DNA of 64,000 nucleotides, from NCBI GenBank assembly GCA_035447605.1, contig DAOTHJ010000007.1, positions 9,847-73,846 of the forward strand. Direction: 5' to 3'. The notes beneath the pieces were generated by a model. It was given only the letters and a program-made list of their open reading frames with translations. It did no database searches and had not been told where the DNA came from. Position numbers and translations under genes: made by a program. Each line of letters opens with the position of its first letter. Within the stretch, counting starts at the first letter, position 1. This DNA is from UMGS1668 sp035447605 (GTDB lineage: Bacteria; Bacillota; Clostridia; Oscillospirales; Ruminococcaceae). Below, piece after piece: positions 47,996 through 57,089 of the stretch.

Positions 47996-48907
47996 CTATT
48001 TTTCTTCCGCGGCGAAGAGCGCCTTCGCGAAATCCTCCGCATTAAAGGGCTGCAAATCGTCCGCCTGCTCTCCGACGCCGATGAAGCGGATCGGGATGCC
48101 GAGTTCCCGGCGGATGCCGATCACGACGCCGCCGCGCGCCGTGCCGTCGAGCTTCGTCAGCACGATGCCGGTCAGACCGCAGGCGTTTTGGAATTCCCGC
48201 GCCTGATTGAGCGCGTTCTGGCCGGTGGTGGCGTCGAGCACCAGCAGCGTCTCAACCGGGCACCCTTCGGCCTCCTTGGCGATCACGCGGCCGATCTTGG
48301 AAAGTTCGTCCATCAGGCCCTTTTTGTTGTGCAGCCGGCCGGCGGTGTCGCAGATGACCACGTCGGCTTTCCGGGCTTTTCCGGCGGCGATGGCGTCGAA
48401 GACCACCGCGGCGGGGTCGGAGCCCTCGGTATGTTTGATCAGCTCGGCGCCGGAGCGTTCCGCCCAGACCTCAAGCTGCTCGATGGCCGCCGCGCGGAAG
48501 GTATCCGCCGCCGCCATCACGACCCTTTTGCCGGATTCCGTATAGCGCTTTGCGATCTTGCCGATGGTGGTGGTCTTGCCCACGCCGTTGACGCCGATCA
48601 TCAGGATAATCAGCGGATGTCCCTCCGGCATCGGTTCCGCGCCGGAGAGCATCTCCGCGATGATCTGCTGCATGGTCTCCCGGGCCTGCTCCGGTTCGGT
48701 GATATGCTCCGCCTTTACTCTTTTGCGAAGCTCGTCACAGACTGCGGAGGCGGTGGAGACGCCGGCATCCGCCAGAAGCAAGGCCTCCTCCAGCTCGTCG
48801 TAAAACGAATCGTCGATATTCGACCCGGAGAATACGCCGTCAAAGAGCTCCTGCATCGAATCTCTGGTCTTTTTAAGCCCGGCGCTGATTTTGGAAAAAA
48901 TACTCAT
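47996..48907 (-). CDS. ftsY: signal recognition particle receptor FtsY
   Basis: The 303-aa GTPase brings ribosomes with membrane-protein nascent chains to the Sec channel. After a short N domain (SIFSKISAGLKKTRDSMQEL), the G domain has GVNGVGKTTTIGKIAKRY, AADTFRAAAIEQLEVWAE, CDTAGRLHNKKGLMDEL, TKLDGTARGG and the end GVGEQADDLQPFNAEDFAKA. There is no long acidic A domain, as is normal in Bacillota. AGAGGATTGTTCT precedes the ATG. Confidence 0.97.
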   Translation of the reverse strand: MSIFSKISAGLKKTRDSMQELFDGVFSGSNIDDSFYDELEEALLLADAGVSTASAVCDELRKRVKAEHITEPEQARETMQQIIAEMLSGAEPMPEGHPLIILMIGVNGVGKTTTIGKIAKRYTESGKRVVMAAADTFRAAAIEQLEVWAERSGAELIKHTEGSDPAAVVFDAIAAGKARKADVVICDTAGRLHNKKGLMDELSKIGRVIAKEAEGCPVETLLVLDATTGQNALNQAREFQNACGLTGIVLTKLDGTARGGVVIGIRRELGIPIRFIGVGEQADDLQPFNAEDFAKALFAAEEK

Positions 48908-49239
48908 AGAACAATCCTCTTGAAAAATGAAATGATGGAAAAACGGGATCGCGCCCGTGTTTTTTGAAGGGATTCTGTGGAAAGAAAGCTCGCCCGCGTC
49001 GGCGACAGATGTTCTGCCGGTCCCCTTCGGAAAGCCAAAGTTTTTCGGCAAGCTTGTCCGCGAGACACCGCGTTTTCCGGACCATGAAAAAAGCTTAAAT
49101 TTTCTGCAAATCTGTCGTGCGGCCGGGTGGTAACTTTGCCGGTTCCCTTGGAAAATACAAGGTTTTCGCCGGCCGCCTCAAACTTAAAATATTTCACCCG
49201 ACTCCGGCGGAACCGGTTCTTCCCGGGGCTTCCGGGCAT
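48908..49239. other. 332-base gap between ftsY and ftsK
   Basis: It must contain the ftsY-side promoter. Frames crossing it have no ribosome site or protein-like sequence. A GC-rich imperfect hairpin lies just after the ftsK stop (near 49.21 kb) without a clear T run. Nothing else is seen. Confidence 0.5.
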
Positions 49240-51912
49240 TTACTGCCGCAGGTTCATCTCCATCCACTGCTCGCGGGAGATCAGCACCTGCCGTGGCTTG
49301 CTGCCCTCAAACGGCCCCACGATGCCTTTTTCTTCCATCTGATCGATGATGCGGGCGGCCCGCGCGTAGCCGAGCTTCAGCTTGCGCTGCAGCAGGGAGG
49401 TGGAAGCCTGTCCCATTTCGACCACGCATTCGATGGCCGCCGGGAGCATATCGTCGTCGTCCGAAGCGCCGTCGCCGTCCTCGTCGGAACTGTCGGCGGA
49501 GCGTTTCGCACCTTTTTCAACGGCGGCGTTCTTCTCGATTTCCTCCTGAATACGCTCGTCGTAGGCGGCGGGCTCGTCGCCTTTAATAAAAGCCACCGCG
49601 TCCTCGACCTCGTTGTCGCTGACGAAGCACCCTTGGATGCGCTGCGGTTTCGGCGAGCCGACCGGGCTGAAGAGCATGTCGCCGCGCCCAAGCAGTTTCT
49701 CGGCGCCGCTGCCGTCCAGGATCGTGCGGCTATCGACGTAGGAGGAGACCGCGAAGGCGATGCGGCTCGGAATATTCGCTTTGATGATGCCGGTGATGAC
49801 GTCGACGGAAGGCCGCTGCGTCGCAATGACGAGGTGCATGCCCGCCGCGCGCGCCATTTGGGCGAGACGGCAGACCGCGTCCTCGACCTCATTCGGCGCG
49901 ACCATCATCAGGTCGGCCAGCTCGTCGATGATGATGACGATCTGCGGCATCGGCTGCAAATCCTCTCTCATCTCGGCGAGTTTGTTGAAGCCGGTCAAAT
50001 CGCGGACGCCGTTGTCCGCGAAGAGCTTATATCTACCCAGCATCTCCGAGACCGCCCAGTTGAGCGCCCCGGCCGCTTTTCGAGGATCTGTGACGACCGG
50101 GACCAGCAGATGCGGAATGCCATTATAAACGCCGAGCTCGACGACCTTCGGGTCGATCATTAAAAGGCGCACCTCGCCCGGCGTCGCTTTATAGAGCAGG
50201 CTGACGATCATCGAGTTGATGCAGACCGATTTTCCGGAGCCGGTGGCGCCGGCGATCAGCAGATGCGGCATTTTGGCGAGGTCGGCCAGCATGATGCGGC
50301 CGGTGATATCTTTGCCGAGCGCGACGGAGAGCTTGCCCTTGGCGCTTTGGAATTCGCCGGAGTCGATGATCTCGCGGATGCTGACGATGGCGATGTTTTT
50401 ATTTGGTACTTCGATGCCGACGGCGGCCTTATTCGGGATCGGCGCCTCGATCCGGACTCCGGCGGAGGCCAGATTCAGCGCGATGTCGTCGGCAAGGTTG
50501 GTGATTTTGCTGATTTTGACGCCGGCGGAGGGCTGCAGCTCATAGCGCGTGACGGCGGGGCCTCTTGAAATGTTGATGACCCTCGTCTGCACGCCGAAGC
50601 TGTTGAGCGTATCCACCAGCAGGTCGGCATTCTGTTTCAGTTCCGACGTGACGTCGCCGGATTCGATGCGTGCGGCCGGTCTGAGCAGATCGACCGGCGG
50701 GAAGCGGTAAACGCGCGTCTCAAGATCGTCCGCCGTATCGACGGCAAATTCCCGTTCCGCTTTTTCGAGCGCGTGTTTCTCGTCTTTTTTCTTATTCTCA
50801 TCCTGCAGGGCGGCGCGCTGAATCAGCTGCTCCAGTTCCGCGGAGGTTTTCGCTCCCTCGCTGGTCGAGATCTCCGTCGGGATACCGGAAGCGGCGGCGT
50901 TTCTCAGCACTTCGGCCTCTTTTTCCGCGACAAGCTGTTCCGGCGTCACGATCTTGAAGCCGTTGGTTACGACGGCCTTCTCGTTCCGGAGAGGGGAGGG
51001 AGCGGCGGTCGCTTTGGCAAACGTATAGGTTGCGGCCGTGGGTGCGGCGGCTCCGGCGGAGGCCGGAGAGGTCCGGGCGGGGATGTCGCCGTCGAGCGGA
51101 ATGTCGATCACGCGGTCGCGGTTCCCGGCAAAGGCTCCCGCAGAAGACGTGCCGGCCGCCGCGCCGAGGAGCTTGCCCTTTGCGTCCTGTATGGGATCAG
51201 CGCCGCAGCGCTTCGGCGAGCGCACCGGATGCTGCGGCAGCGGGTCGTCGAGCGGAATGTCGATCACGGCGTTGGCGTCCGGCTGCATCCGCGCGTGTTC
51301 CACCTGCTCGGTGTAGACGTCGCGCACCTTTTTGCCGGCCTCCTTGGTCCCGCGGGCAAGCCCCGCGAGCGTGGTGCCGGTAATCAGCATGAGCATCACA
51401 AAAATCAGGATGGAAATGGTGATCTTCGCCCCGGTTTCACCCAAGAAGAGATAGAGCGGCACGCCGAGGATCACTGAGAAGAATCCGCCGCCTTGAAGTT
51501 CTTTTCCATTTTGAAAAAGAGTTTTTACAATGGTGAAGAAGCCGTCCTCCGGGATGCCGTCTTTCATAAAAATGGTGGTGGCGGCGCAGATGAGGACGAT
51601 CAGCCCCAGCACCTCCCAGACCTTTGCGGAGGAGGAGAAGCTCGGGCGTTCCAGCGTATTCATGACGGCAAGATACAGGAAGAGCGGCCCGATCAGATAG
51701 GCGCACCATCCGAACATTCCAAAAAGGAATCCATGCAGCTCCGCCCAGAAATTCTCGCCGGTCACGATGGTCAGCGCGATAAAAAACACGCCGAATGCAA
51801 GGAACAGGATCGCGAAAAGCTGTTTGCGCGAGGAGGCCTGTTCCTCCTGTTTTGCCGCGGAGACGCTCCGTTTTGCGGAGGAAGTTTTCTTTTTCGTGCT
51901 TTTTTCGGCCAA
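49240..51912 (-). CDS. ftsK: DNA translocase FtsK/SpoIIIE
   Basis: This membrane pump moves chromosome ends out of the closing septum. It has four N-terminal membrane segments, a 230-residue linker with a repeated VIDIPLD motif (DANAVIDIPLDDPLPQHPVR and RDRVIDIPLDGDIPARTSPA), then the motor with Walker A AGATGSGKSVCINSM, VIIIDELADLM and a C-terminal gamma domain (LQRKLKLGYARAARIID). The TTG start has GGGGTGA close before it; ATG codons at 51933 and, with GTG, at 51939 are weaker alternatives. 890 aa from the TTG. The order with ylzJ and the ClpP-like gene matches Bacillus except for the inserted uppP. Confidence 0.95.
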   Translation of the reverse strand: MAEKSTKKKTSSAKRSVSAAKQEEQASSRKQLFAILFLAFGVFFIALTIVTGENFWAELHGFLFGMFGWCAYLIGPLFLYLAVMNTLERPSFSSSAKVWEVLGLIVLICAATTIFMKDGIPEDGFFTIVKTLFQNGKELQGGGFFSVILGVPLYLFLGETGAKITISILIFVMLMLITGTTLAGLARGTKEAGKKVRDVYTEQVEHARMQPDANAVIDIPLDDPLPQHPVRSPKRCGADPIQDAKGKLLGAAAGTSSAGAFAGNRDRVIDIPLDGDIPARTSPASAGAAAPTAATYTFAKATAAPSPLRNEKAVVTNGFKIVTPEQLVAEKEAEVLRNAAASGIPTEISTSEGAKTSAELEQLIQRAALQDENKKKDEKHALEKAEREFAVDTADDLETRVYRFPPVDLLRPAARIESGDVTSELKQNADLLVDTLNSFGVQTRVINISRGPAVTRYELQPSAGVKISKITNLADDIALNLASAGVRIEAPIPNKAAVGIEVPNKNIAIVSIREIIDSGEFQSAKGKLSVALGKDITGRIMLADLAKMPHLLIAGATGSGKSVCINSMIVSLLYKATPGEVRLLMIDPKVVELGVYNGIPHLLVPVVTDPRKAAGALNWAVSEMLGRYKLFADNGVRDLTGFNKLAEMREDLQPMPQIVIIIDELADLMMVAPNEVEDAVCRLAQMARAAGMHLVIATQRPSVDVITGIIKANIPSRIAFAVSSYVDSRTILDGSGAEKLLGRGDMLFSPVGSPKPQRIQGCFVSDNEVEDAVAFIKGDEPAAYDERIQEEIEKNAAVEKGAKRSADSSDEDGDGASDDDDMLPAAIECVVEMGQASTSLLQRKLKLGYARAARIIDQMEEKGIVGPFEGSKPRQVLISREQWMEMNLRQ

Positions 51913-51949
51913 GTTGTCACCCCGTTTCGTCATGGCCACTGTCGGTTTC

Positions 51950-52813
51950 TCAAAGAGAGAAAAGCATGCTGCCTGTCGCGTTTTCGTAGATGCCGGCCCC
52001 GACGGTCAGAATGCCGAGGAGCAGCATGTACCAGGCGAAATATGTAAACCGGTCGTTCTCGACCAGCAGTTTGACAAGTTTAATCGCGAGGAGGCCGAAC
52101 ACCAGCGAGACGACCATGCCGATAATGGCGGCCGGCCAGTTGATCGCCACGCCTCCGGAGAGCGCCTCCGGAATCTCAAGCAGGTTGGCGGCGAGAACCG
52201 CCGGCATGCCGAGAATGAAGGAGTAGGCCACCGCGTATTCCCGCGAGAGCCCGCAGAGGAGCCCGACGGAGATCGTGGAGCCGGAGCGGGAGAGGCCCGG
52301 CAGCGGCGCGATCGCCTGCGTGATGCCCACGGCGAGGGCGTCGGCCTTCGTCATGGTCTCGGCGTCCTTGTGGCCCTTGACGCAGCGCCCCGAGAGGAAC
52401 AGCAGCGCCGCGGTCAGCAGGAAGCAGACGCCTTCCACGAGGATGTCGCGGTCGGCGGCGAGGGCCGTATAAAAATCGGAGAGGAAGTAAGCGCCGATCA
52501 GCGGCACGCAGGAGAGGATCAGCATCAGCAGCATCCGTCTCTGCGGCGGCATGGCGTTCGCGTGGAACCGTCCGGTCACGAGATCCCAGATCAGATAGAA
52601 AAACTCGATGATGATGGAGACGATCGTTTTCCAGAAAGCGAGAAAAACGGCCAGCAGGGTTCCCAGATGGAGCAAAACGGCGTAAATGCCGCCGGCCTCC
52701 CCGCCAAGCCCGGTAAAATGTTGATAGAGCGAAAGATGCCCGGAACTGGAGATCGGCAGGAACTCGGTCAGTCCCTGAATGATGCCCTGAATCACCGCGT
52801 CAAGAATGCTCAT
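51950..52813 (-). CDS. uppP: undecaprenyl-diphosphatase, BacA type
   Basis: The 287-aa integral membrane enzyme recycles the C55 lipid carrier of cell-wall synthesis and gives bacitracin tolerance. Motif 1 is QGLTEFLPISSSGHLSL near residue 15 and motif 2 is PLPGLSRSGSTISVGLLCG, both complete. Eight membrane segments are predicted by hydropathy. Length is normal. It lies 37 bases before ftsK and 85 bases after the ylzJ-like gene on the same strand. Confidence 0.96.
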   Translation of the reverse strand: MSILDAVIQGIIQGLTEFLPISSSGHLSLYQHFTGLGGEAGGIYAVLLHLGTLLAVFLAFWKTIVSIIIEFFYLIWDLVTGRFHANAMPPQRRMLLMLILSCVPLIGAYFLSDFYTALAADRDILVEGVCFLLTAALLFLSGRCVKGHKDAETMTKADALAVGITQAIAPLPGLSRSGSTISVGLLCGLSREYAVAYSFILGMPAVLAANLLEIPEALSGGVAINWPAAIIGMVVSLVFGLLAIKLVKLLVENDRFTYFAWYMLLLGILTVGAGIYENATGSMLFSL

Positions 52814-52898
52814 GCTTGCCTCCGAATGTCACAATTTTATGGAAGACGCCCGGCCTGTGCCGCAAAGAAGGCGCCGGGACGAAAGGATCTCATGGAGA

Positions 52899-53192
52899 TC
52901 AGAAGGAGATAAAGCCGCAGTCCGTGCCCTCCGGGATCTGCATCGGGAATCCGGAGTAGTTTTGGTATCCGGAATCGGGGAAATGTTTGCCCTTGCCGCA
53001 GGTGAGCGTGGCGCCGGGACGGAATTTTTCGTCGAGAAACAGCGCGGGATCGGTTGAGATCAGGCCGGTCACGGTGAAATGGCCGTTTTCGCGGTAACCT
53101 TCCAGCGTGCCGCCCTCAAATTCAAGGAACTCCCGCTCGTGTTCTTCCGGCGGGAAGATGCAGTCCAGCGGTTCAGCGGAATAGAGGATCAT
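52899..53192 (-). CDS. ylzJ: YlzJ-like protein
   Basis: This small 97-aa protein starts MILYSAEPLDCIFPPEEHER and ends in a beta-rich half with TVTGLISTDPALFLDEKFRPG. The match to YlzJ-like proteins is from the position straight after the ClpP-like gene and near ftsK, and from the MILYS...P start. In Bacillus the same three genes are neighbours. Function is unknown. Its start overlaps the ClpP-like stop (ATGA), so the two are translationally coupled. Confidence 0.8.
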   Translation of the reverse strand: MILYSAEPLDCIFPPEEHEREFLEFEGGTLEGYRENGHFTVTGLISTDPALFLDEKFRPGATLTCGKGKHFPDSGYQNYSGFPMQIPEGTDCGFISF

Positions 53193-54265
53193 GGTTTTTG
53201 CTCCTTTCCGCCGGAGGGCTTCTTTTTATGAGACCCGGCGGATTTTTTGGCTTTTTGAGAGGCTTTTTTTTCAGCGGAGGGCTTTTCTCCCGGGGCGGAA
53301 GGATTCCCTGCGGGCCGATTTGTGTCCGGGGTTTCTTTCCGCGCGGGGTTTTCTCCGGGAGCGGGGCCCTCCTCCGGGGCAGAGCTTCCCTCACGGGAGG
53401 AGTTTCCTTTCCGGGCAGGATTCCCTTTCGGAGCGGGCTTTTCCCCCGCGTCTTTCGGGGTCCGTACCGCTCTTCTGGAATCCTTGGTTTCCTTCGCCTC
53501 GATCTGCCCGTAGAGGGAGTCGATCGCGTCGGAGAGGCCGCCCAGCCGGTCGATCAGTCCTTCGGCGACAGCCTGTTCCCCATCGAGGACGGTGCCGACG
53601 TCGGTGATCAGTTCGCCGGTGGTGAACATCAGCTCCCGAAAGCGCTCGGTCGTGATGCGGGAGTTGGCGGTCACGAAATTCGTGATGCGCTCCTGCATTT
53701 TATCAAAATAGGAGAGCGTCTGCGGCACGCCCAGCACGAGACCGTTCATCCTCACCGGATGGATCGTCATTGTGGCGGAGGGCGCGATATACGAGACCTT
53801 TGCCGCGCAGGCGAGCGGCACGCCGATCGAGTGGCCGCCGCCCAAAACGAGGGAGACGGTCGGCTTCTTCATGCCGGAGATCAGCTCCGCGAGGGCAAGC
53901 CCCGCTTCCACGTCGCCGCCGACGGTGTTGAGGATAATCAGCAGGCCCTTGATATCGGGGCCCTGCTCGATGGCGACGAGCTGGGGGATGACGTGTTCGT
54001 ATTTGGTGGATTTATTCTGCGGCGGCAGGATATAATGCCCTTCGATCTGCCCCACCACCGTGAGGCAGTGGATGGGATAGCGGCCTTTCGTCTTGGTGAT
54101 GGAGCCGGTTTTGATAATCTCTTCGGTCTGTTCTTCCGCCTCATCATTTCCCGAAGAGGAACCTTCTTCTTCGGCGGAAGGACTCTCTTCTTCCGAAGAA
54201 AAGCCCTCTTCCTCGGAGGAGAAATCCTCCTCCGCCGCGTTCCGGAAATCTTCTTTTTTCAGCAT
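53189..54265 (-). CDS. ClpP-family serine protease, TepA-like, with charged tails
   Basis: The core (about residues 55-255) is a ClpP-fold protease: TVVGQIEGHYILPPQNKSTK, LLIILNTVGGDVEAGLALAE, catalytic Ser in VLGGGHSIGVPLACAA and His in SATMTIHPVRMNGL. It resembles the TepA/YmfB proteases that act in translocation-linked turnover in Bacillus. Before it lies a 45-residue acidic Ser/Glu repeat region (DFSSEEEGFSSEEESPSAEE). After it come about 100 residues rich in Pro, Lys, Gly and Ala (for example PARKGNSSREGSS). Both tails are unlike the normal family. Total 358 aa. It has its own promoter and a repeat-containing leader. Confidence 0.85.
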   Translation of the reverse strand: MLKKEDFRNAAEEDFSSEEEGFSSEEESPSAEEEGSSSGNDEAEEQTEEIIKTGSITKTKGRYPIHCLTVVGQIEGHYILPPQNKSTKYEHVIPQLVAIEQGPDIKGLLIILNTVGGDVEAGLALAELISGMKKPTVSLVLGGGHSIGVPLACAAKVSYIAPSATMTIHPVRMNGLVLGVPQTLSYFDKMQERITNFVTANSRITTERFRELMFTTGELITDVGTVLDGEQAVAEGLIDRLGGLSDAIDSLYGQIEAKETKDSRRAVRTPKDAGEKPAPKGNPARKGNSSREGSSAPEEGPAPGENPARKETPDTNRPAGNPSAPGEKPSAEKKASQKAKKSAGSHKKKPSGGKEQKP

Positions 54266-54378
54266 ACGGTGGCCTCCGTTTTTTCAGAATGAACGGCGTT
54301 CTTTTTTTACAGAGCACCGCGTCCGGCGCCTGTTTTTACAGGACGCCGCATCCTTAGTTTGCCCGGAGAGCCGCAATT

Positions 54379-54442
54379 ATGCGGAGCCGCATTTCTGCGA
54401 AAATACAAATATGCGGAACCGCGTTCCTGCAAAAATACAAAT
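54379..54442. repeat. two 32-base tandem repeats in the ClpP-like gene leader
   Basis: Units at 54379-54410 and 54411-54442 differ at about four positions; a partial third unit follows (ATGCGGGCC). On the minus strand each reads ATTTGTATTTT.GCAG, flanked by CCGC and GCGG that could pair, so each unit may fold as a small hairpin in the transcript. Confidence 0.75.
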
Positions 54443-54485
54443 ATGCGGGCCATAGTTTTGCGCAGCCGAAAAAACCGTATCTTAT

Positions 54486-54514
54486 ATTATAGCAAACCCA
54501 TAAAAAATACACAA
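54486..54514 (-). promoter_or_regulatory. promoter of the ClpP-like gene
   Basis: On the minus strand TTGTGT (54509-54514) and TATAAT (54486-54491) are 17 bases apart. Confidence 0.65.
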
Positions 54515-54733
54515 GAGAAAGCTTTGCCGGAGGCAAAAACGGTTTTTCCGCGGGAAGATGAAAAAATGCCGGAAGGCGGCAAAACCTCCCGGCGAAAACC
54601 GATGTGCGCGCCGCGGGGCCGCAGAGCGCAGGATGGCCCGCTTTGCCAGTCTCCGGGTGCTTCGGCGGCAAAAAATCCTGCGAAAGAGGTACTCCCGGAG
54701 GCCGTTTTCTTATTTTTGAAATCCGCCGGGCGG

Positions 54734-55594
54734 TCAGGCATCGTCCGTAAGACGGTCCGAGAGCGCGGCAAAATCCGGAAGCGTCAGTTCTTCGGCGCGG
54801 ACGGTCGGCGAAAGGCCGCATCCGGCGATGGCGGCGGAGGCGAGCGCCTTGTCGATGCCGAGGCCGGCGGAGAGGGAGTTGGCGAGCGTTTTGCGCCGCT
54901 GGAGGAACGCCGCTTTCACGACGGAGAGAAAGCGCCTTTCGTCTTTTGGTACGGCCGGCGGCTGCTCGTGAGGAACGCATTTGAGCACCACGGAGTCGCA
55001 TTTCGGACTCGGAAAAAACCACTCCCGCGAAACACCGAAAAGCACCTCCGGCTCACAGAAATAGTGAAGCAGCACAGTACCGGCCTCGCTCTCCCGGGTG
55101 CCGGGGCGGGCGAGAAAACGGTCGGCGGCCTCCTTCTGCACCATGACGGTGACGCTTTTGGCCCCGGTATTTGCCTCGAGAATCCGCATGAGCACGGGCG
55201 TTGTGATATAATACGGCAGATTCGCACAAACGGCAAAGGGCATGCCGCCGAACTTCTCCCGGATGAGCACGGGAAGGTCGAGCTTCATGAAGTCGGCGTT
55301 CAGAATTTCCACATTTTCGTACTCCGCCAGCGTCTCGCCGAGCACCGGAATCAGCGCCGAATCAACCTCCACGGCGACCACTTTTTCGGCCCGTTTTGCG
55401 AGCTCCGCCGTCAAAACGCCGATGCCGGGGCCAATCTCCAGAATGCCGTATTCCGGCCCGGGGACGCCCGCCTCGGCGATGCGCGGGCAGAGCTCGGGGT
55501 TCACGATAAAATTCTGCCCGAGCGATTTGTCAAAGCGGAAGCCGTACCGGCCGAGAAGCTCCCGGATGACTTCCATATCCGCAAGATGATCCAT
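54734..55594 (-). CDS. rsmA: 16S rRNA dimethyladenosine transferase RsmA/KsgA
   Basis: The 286-aa enzyme dimethylates two adenosines in the 3' hairpin of 16S rRNA. SAM-binding motif EIGPGIGVLTAELAKRAEKV, motif IV NLPYYITTPVLMRILE and the C-terminal SLSAGLGIDKALAS region are typical. The start at 55594 follows GGAGGATACAG; an ATG two codons in (MEVIRE frame) is possible. It is the usual member of this part of the chromosome in Bacillota, though normally near rnmV, absent here. Confidence 0.95.
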   Translation of the reverse strand: MDHLADMEVIRELLGRYGFRFDKSLGQNFIVNPELCPRIAEAGVPGPEYGILEIGPGIGVLTAELAKRAEKVVAVEVDSALIPVLGETLAEYENVEILNADFMKLDLPVLIREKFGGMPFAVCANLPYYITTPVLMRILEANTGAKSVTVMVQKEAADRFLARPGTRESEAGTVLLHYFCEPEVLFGVSREWFFPSPKCDSVVLKCVPHEQPPAVPKDERRFLSVVKAAFLQRRKTLANSLSAGLGIDKALASAAIAGCGLSPTVRAEELTLPDFAALSDRLTDDA

Positions 55595-55648
55595 CTGTAT
55601 CCTCCACAAAAAGAAGTGCCCGCGGTCAAAGGCTGCGGGCCAAAACGA

Positions 55649-56701
55649 TCAGAACCAGTTGAAATTCATATAGCTGAGGGTGAAGCCGGCCGCGGTCAGC
55701 AGCGCGATCACCATCATCGGCGCGAGCAGCAGGGTACGGGTGCGTTTTCCGGGTGAGAGAATGCTCTGAGGCGTCTCAAAGCGGAAAATATCCTGGTGCC
55801 GCATCAGCATCAGCGCGAGCGCCAGCCCTCCGAGCGCCAGCGTCAGCAGCGACCACGTCAGGTTGAGCATGACAAAATTTTTATAGGTCATGACGCCGTA
55901 ACAGACGTCAAGAACCACCGAGACCAGGTTATTCAGAAAATGAATGCCGATGCTTACCCAGAGCGATCCGGTCCGCATGACGAAATAGCCCATCGCAAGG
56001 CCGAGAAGGAACGCATAGGGCATCTGCATCAGATTCATATGGAAGATGCCGAAGAGCAGCGCCGAGGTCACGAGCGCGAAGATGTCGCCGAAGCGGCGCA
56101 GGGACTGCATCACAATGCCGCGGAAGGTCAGTTCCTCGATCAGGGCCGGCGCCACGGTCATCAGAATCACATAGATCGCAAATGCGGCGGGGTCCGACGG
56201 GGTTTCGATCTGCGGCATGGAGATATAGATGCCCGCACTGCCGAGAATGGTCTCGATGTAGCTCGAGATGTAGGAGGCGACGGTTGAGACGCTGAGCCCC
56301 ACGCAGATGCCGCCGATGGTCATCCCGGCGTCCGCTTTCCGGAGCGGAAAGGCGACGGAGAAGGGGATTCGGATGGCGACGGCATAGATAATAAACGGAA
56401 TCGTCAGCGAGAGAATGTAGCTGCCCAGCAGCACGGCCTGATTGACCCATTCCGGCATCTGATAGAGGCTGAAACGGACAAAAACGTCGGAAAGCAGGGA
56501 GGCGGCGGCCATATAGAGCACGCCGTATGCCGTCAGCGAGACGAAAATGTAGCCCAGCATCGCAAGCCCGATGCCGTTTCCGCAGGCGCGGAGCTTCTTT
56601 TTTTCCTGGGTCTCCGGCGGGGCCTGATAGCTCGAATAGCCGGTGTTGTAGTAGACATATTGCGGCGGAACCTCGCTGCGGTATCCGTTGGACCAGTCCA
56701 T
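55649..56701 (-). CDS. CPBP-family intramembrane metalloprotease
   Basis: This 350-aa protein has about eight membrane segments and the CAAX-protease motifs: APALIEELTFRGIVMQSLRR (EExxxR), FGIFHMNLMQMPYAF (FxxxH) and SIGIHFLNNL (HxxxN). The N-terminal 35 residues are cytoplasmic and rich in Tyr, Pro and Gln. Such proteases process membrane proteins or, in bacteria, may act on bacteriocin immunity; no substrate is suggested here. GGGGGAGG lies before the ATG. Confidence 0.9.
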   Translation of the reverse strand: MDWSNGYRSEVPPQYVYYNTGYSSYQAPPETQEKKKLRACGNGIGLAMLGYIFVSLTAYGVLYMAAASLLSDVFVRFSLYQMPEWVNQAVLLGSYILSLTIPFIIYAVAIRIPFSVAFPLRKADAGMTIGGICVGLSVSTVASYISSYIETILGSAGIYISMPQIETPSDPAAFAIYVILMTVAPALIEELTFRGIVMQSLRRFGDIFALVTSALLFGIFHMNLMQMPYAFLLGLAMGYFVMRTGSLWVSIGIHFLNNLVSVVLDVCYGVMTYKNFVMLNLTWSLLTLALGGLALALMLMRHQDIFRFETPQSILSPGKRTRTLLLAPMMVIALLTAAGFTLSYMNFNWF

Positions 56702-57089
56702 CGGTCATCCTCCCCCGTAAAAATTCTATCGCTTACGATACCATAAAAGACCGCCGAAGAATACCGGTCTTTTGTGAATTTTTTTCTGCTTTGCCAAAGA
56801 AAGGCCATTTTGCTGCCGGAAAACCACCTCGCCGCCGGCATCGCCGAATCACGTCCGGCAGCATATTATGAACTGCGCTCCCATGGGGCTTTGAGATAGT
56901 CCGGGGCTTGGGACGTGCTTCCGGCCCCGGACACCCGGTATTCATAAGACGGAAAGGAAAACGTTTCCCCGCATTCCCATTTTGAGCCGATGAAAGATGC
57001 GGCACATGCCCGTCGCCAAAGGCAGGCGGCGCCCGGATATGCGTCCGCGGCGCGCCGGTTTTGCGGGGGCGGGGAGCGTTTCCCCAAAA
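56702..57089. other. 388-base gap between CPBP and aldo/keto reductase genes
   Basis: No supportable gene, promoter or clear terminator is seen beyond the CPBP ribosome site. Overlapping open frames lack ribosome sites. Confidence 0.5.

Larger units (their letters stand above)
54266..54733. other. 468-base gap: leader of the ClpP-like gene and downstream end of rsmA
   Basis: It holds the ClpP-like promoter (54486-54514) and a leader of about 210 bases with a 32-base tandem repeat. A TTTTTTTACAG-rich segment near 54.3 kb lies close to the gene start. No gene is seen in the 54520-54733 part. Confidence 0.55.

Noticed and set aside
48904..49239. 111-codon minus-strand frame between ftsK and ftsY
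   Set aside because: Composition is Arg/Phe/Ser-rich without a domain, and it has no convincing ribosome site.
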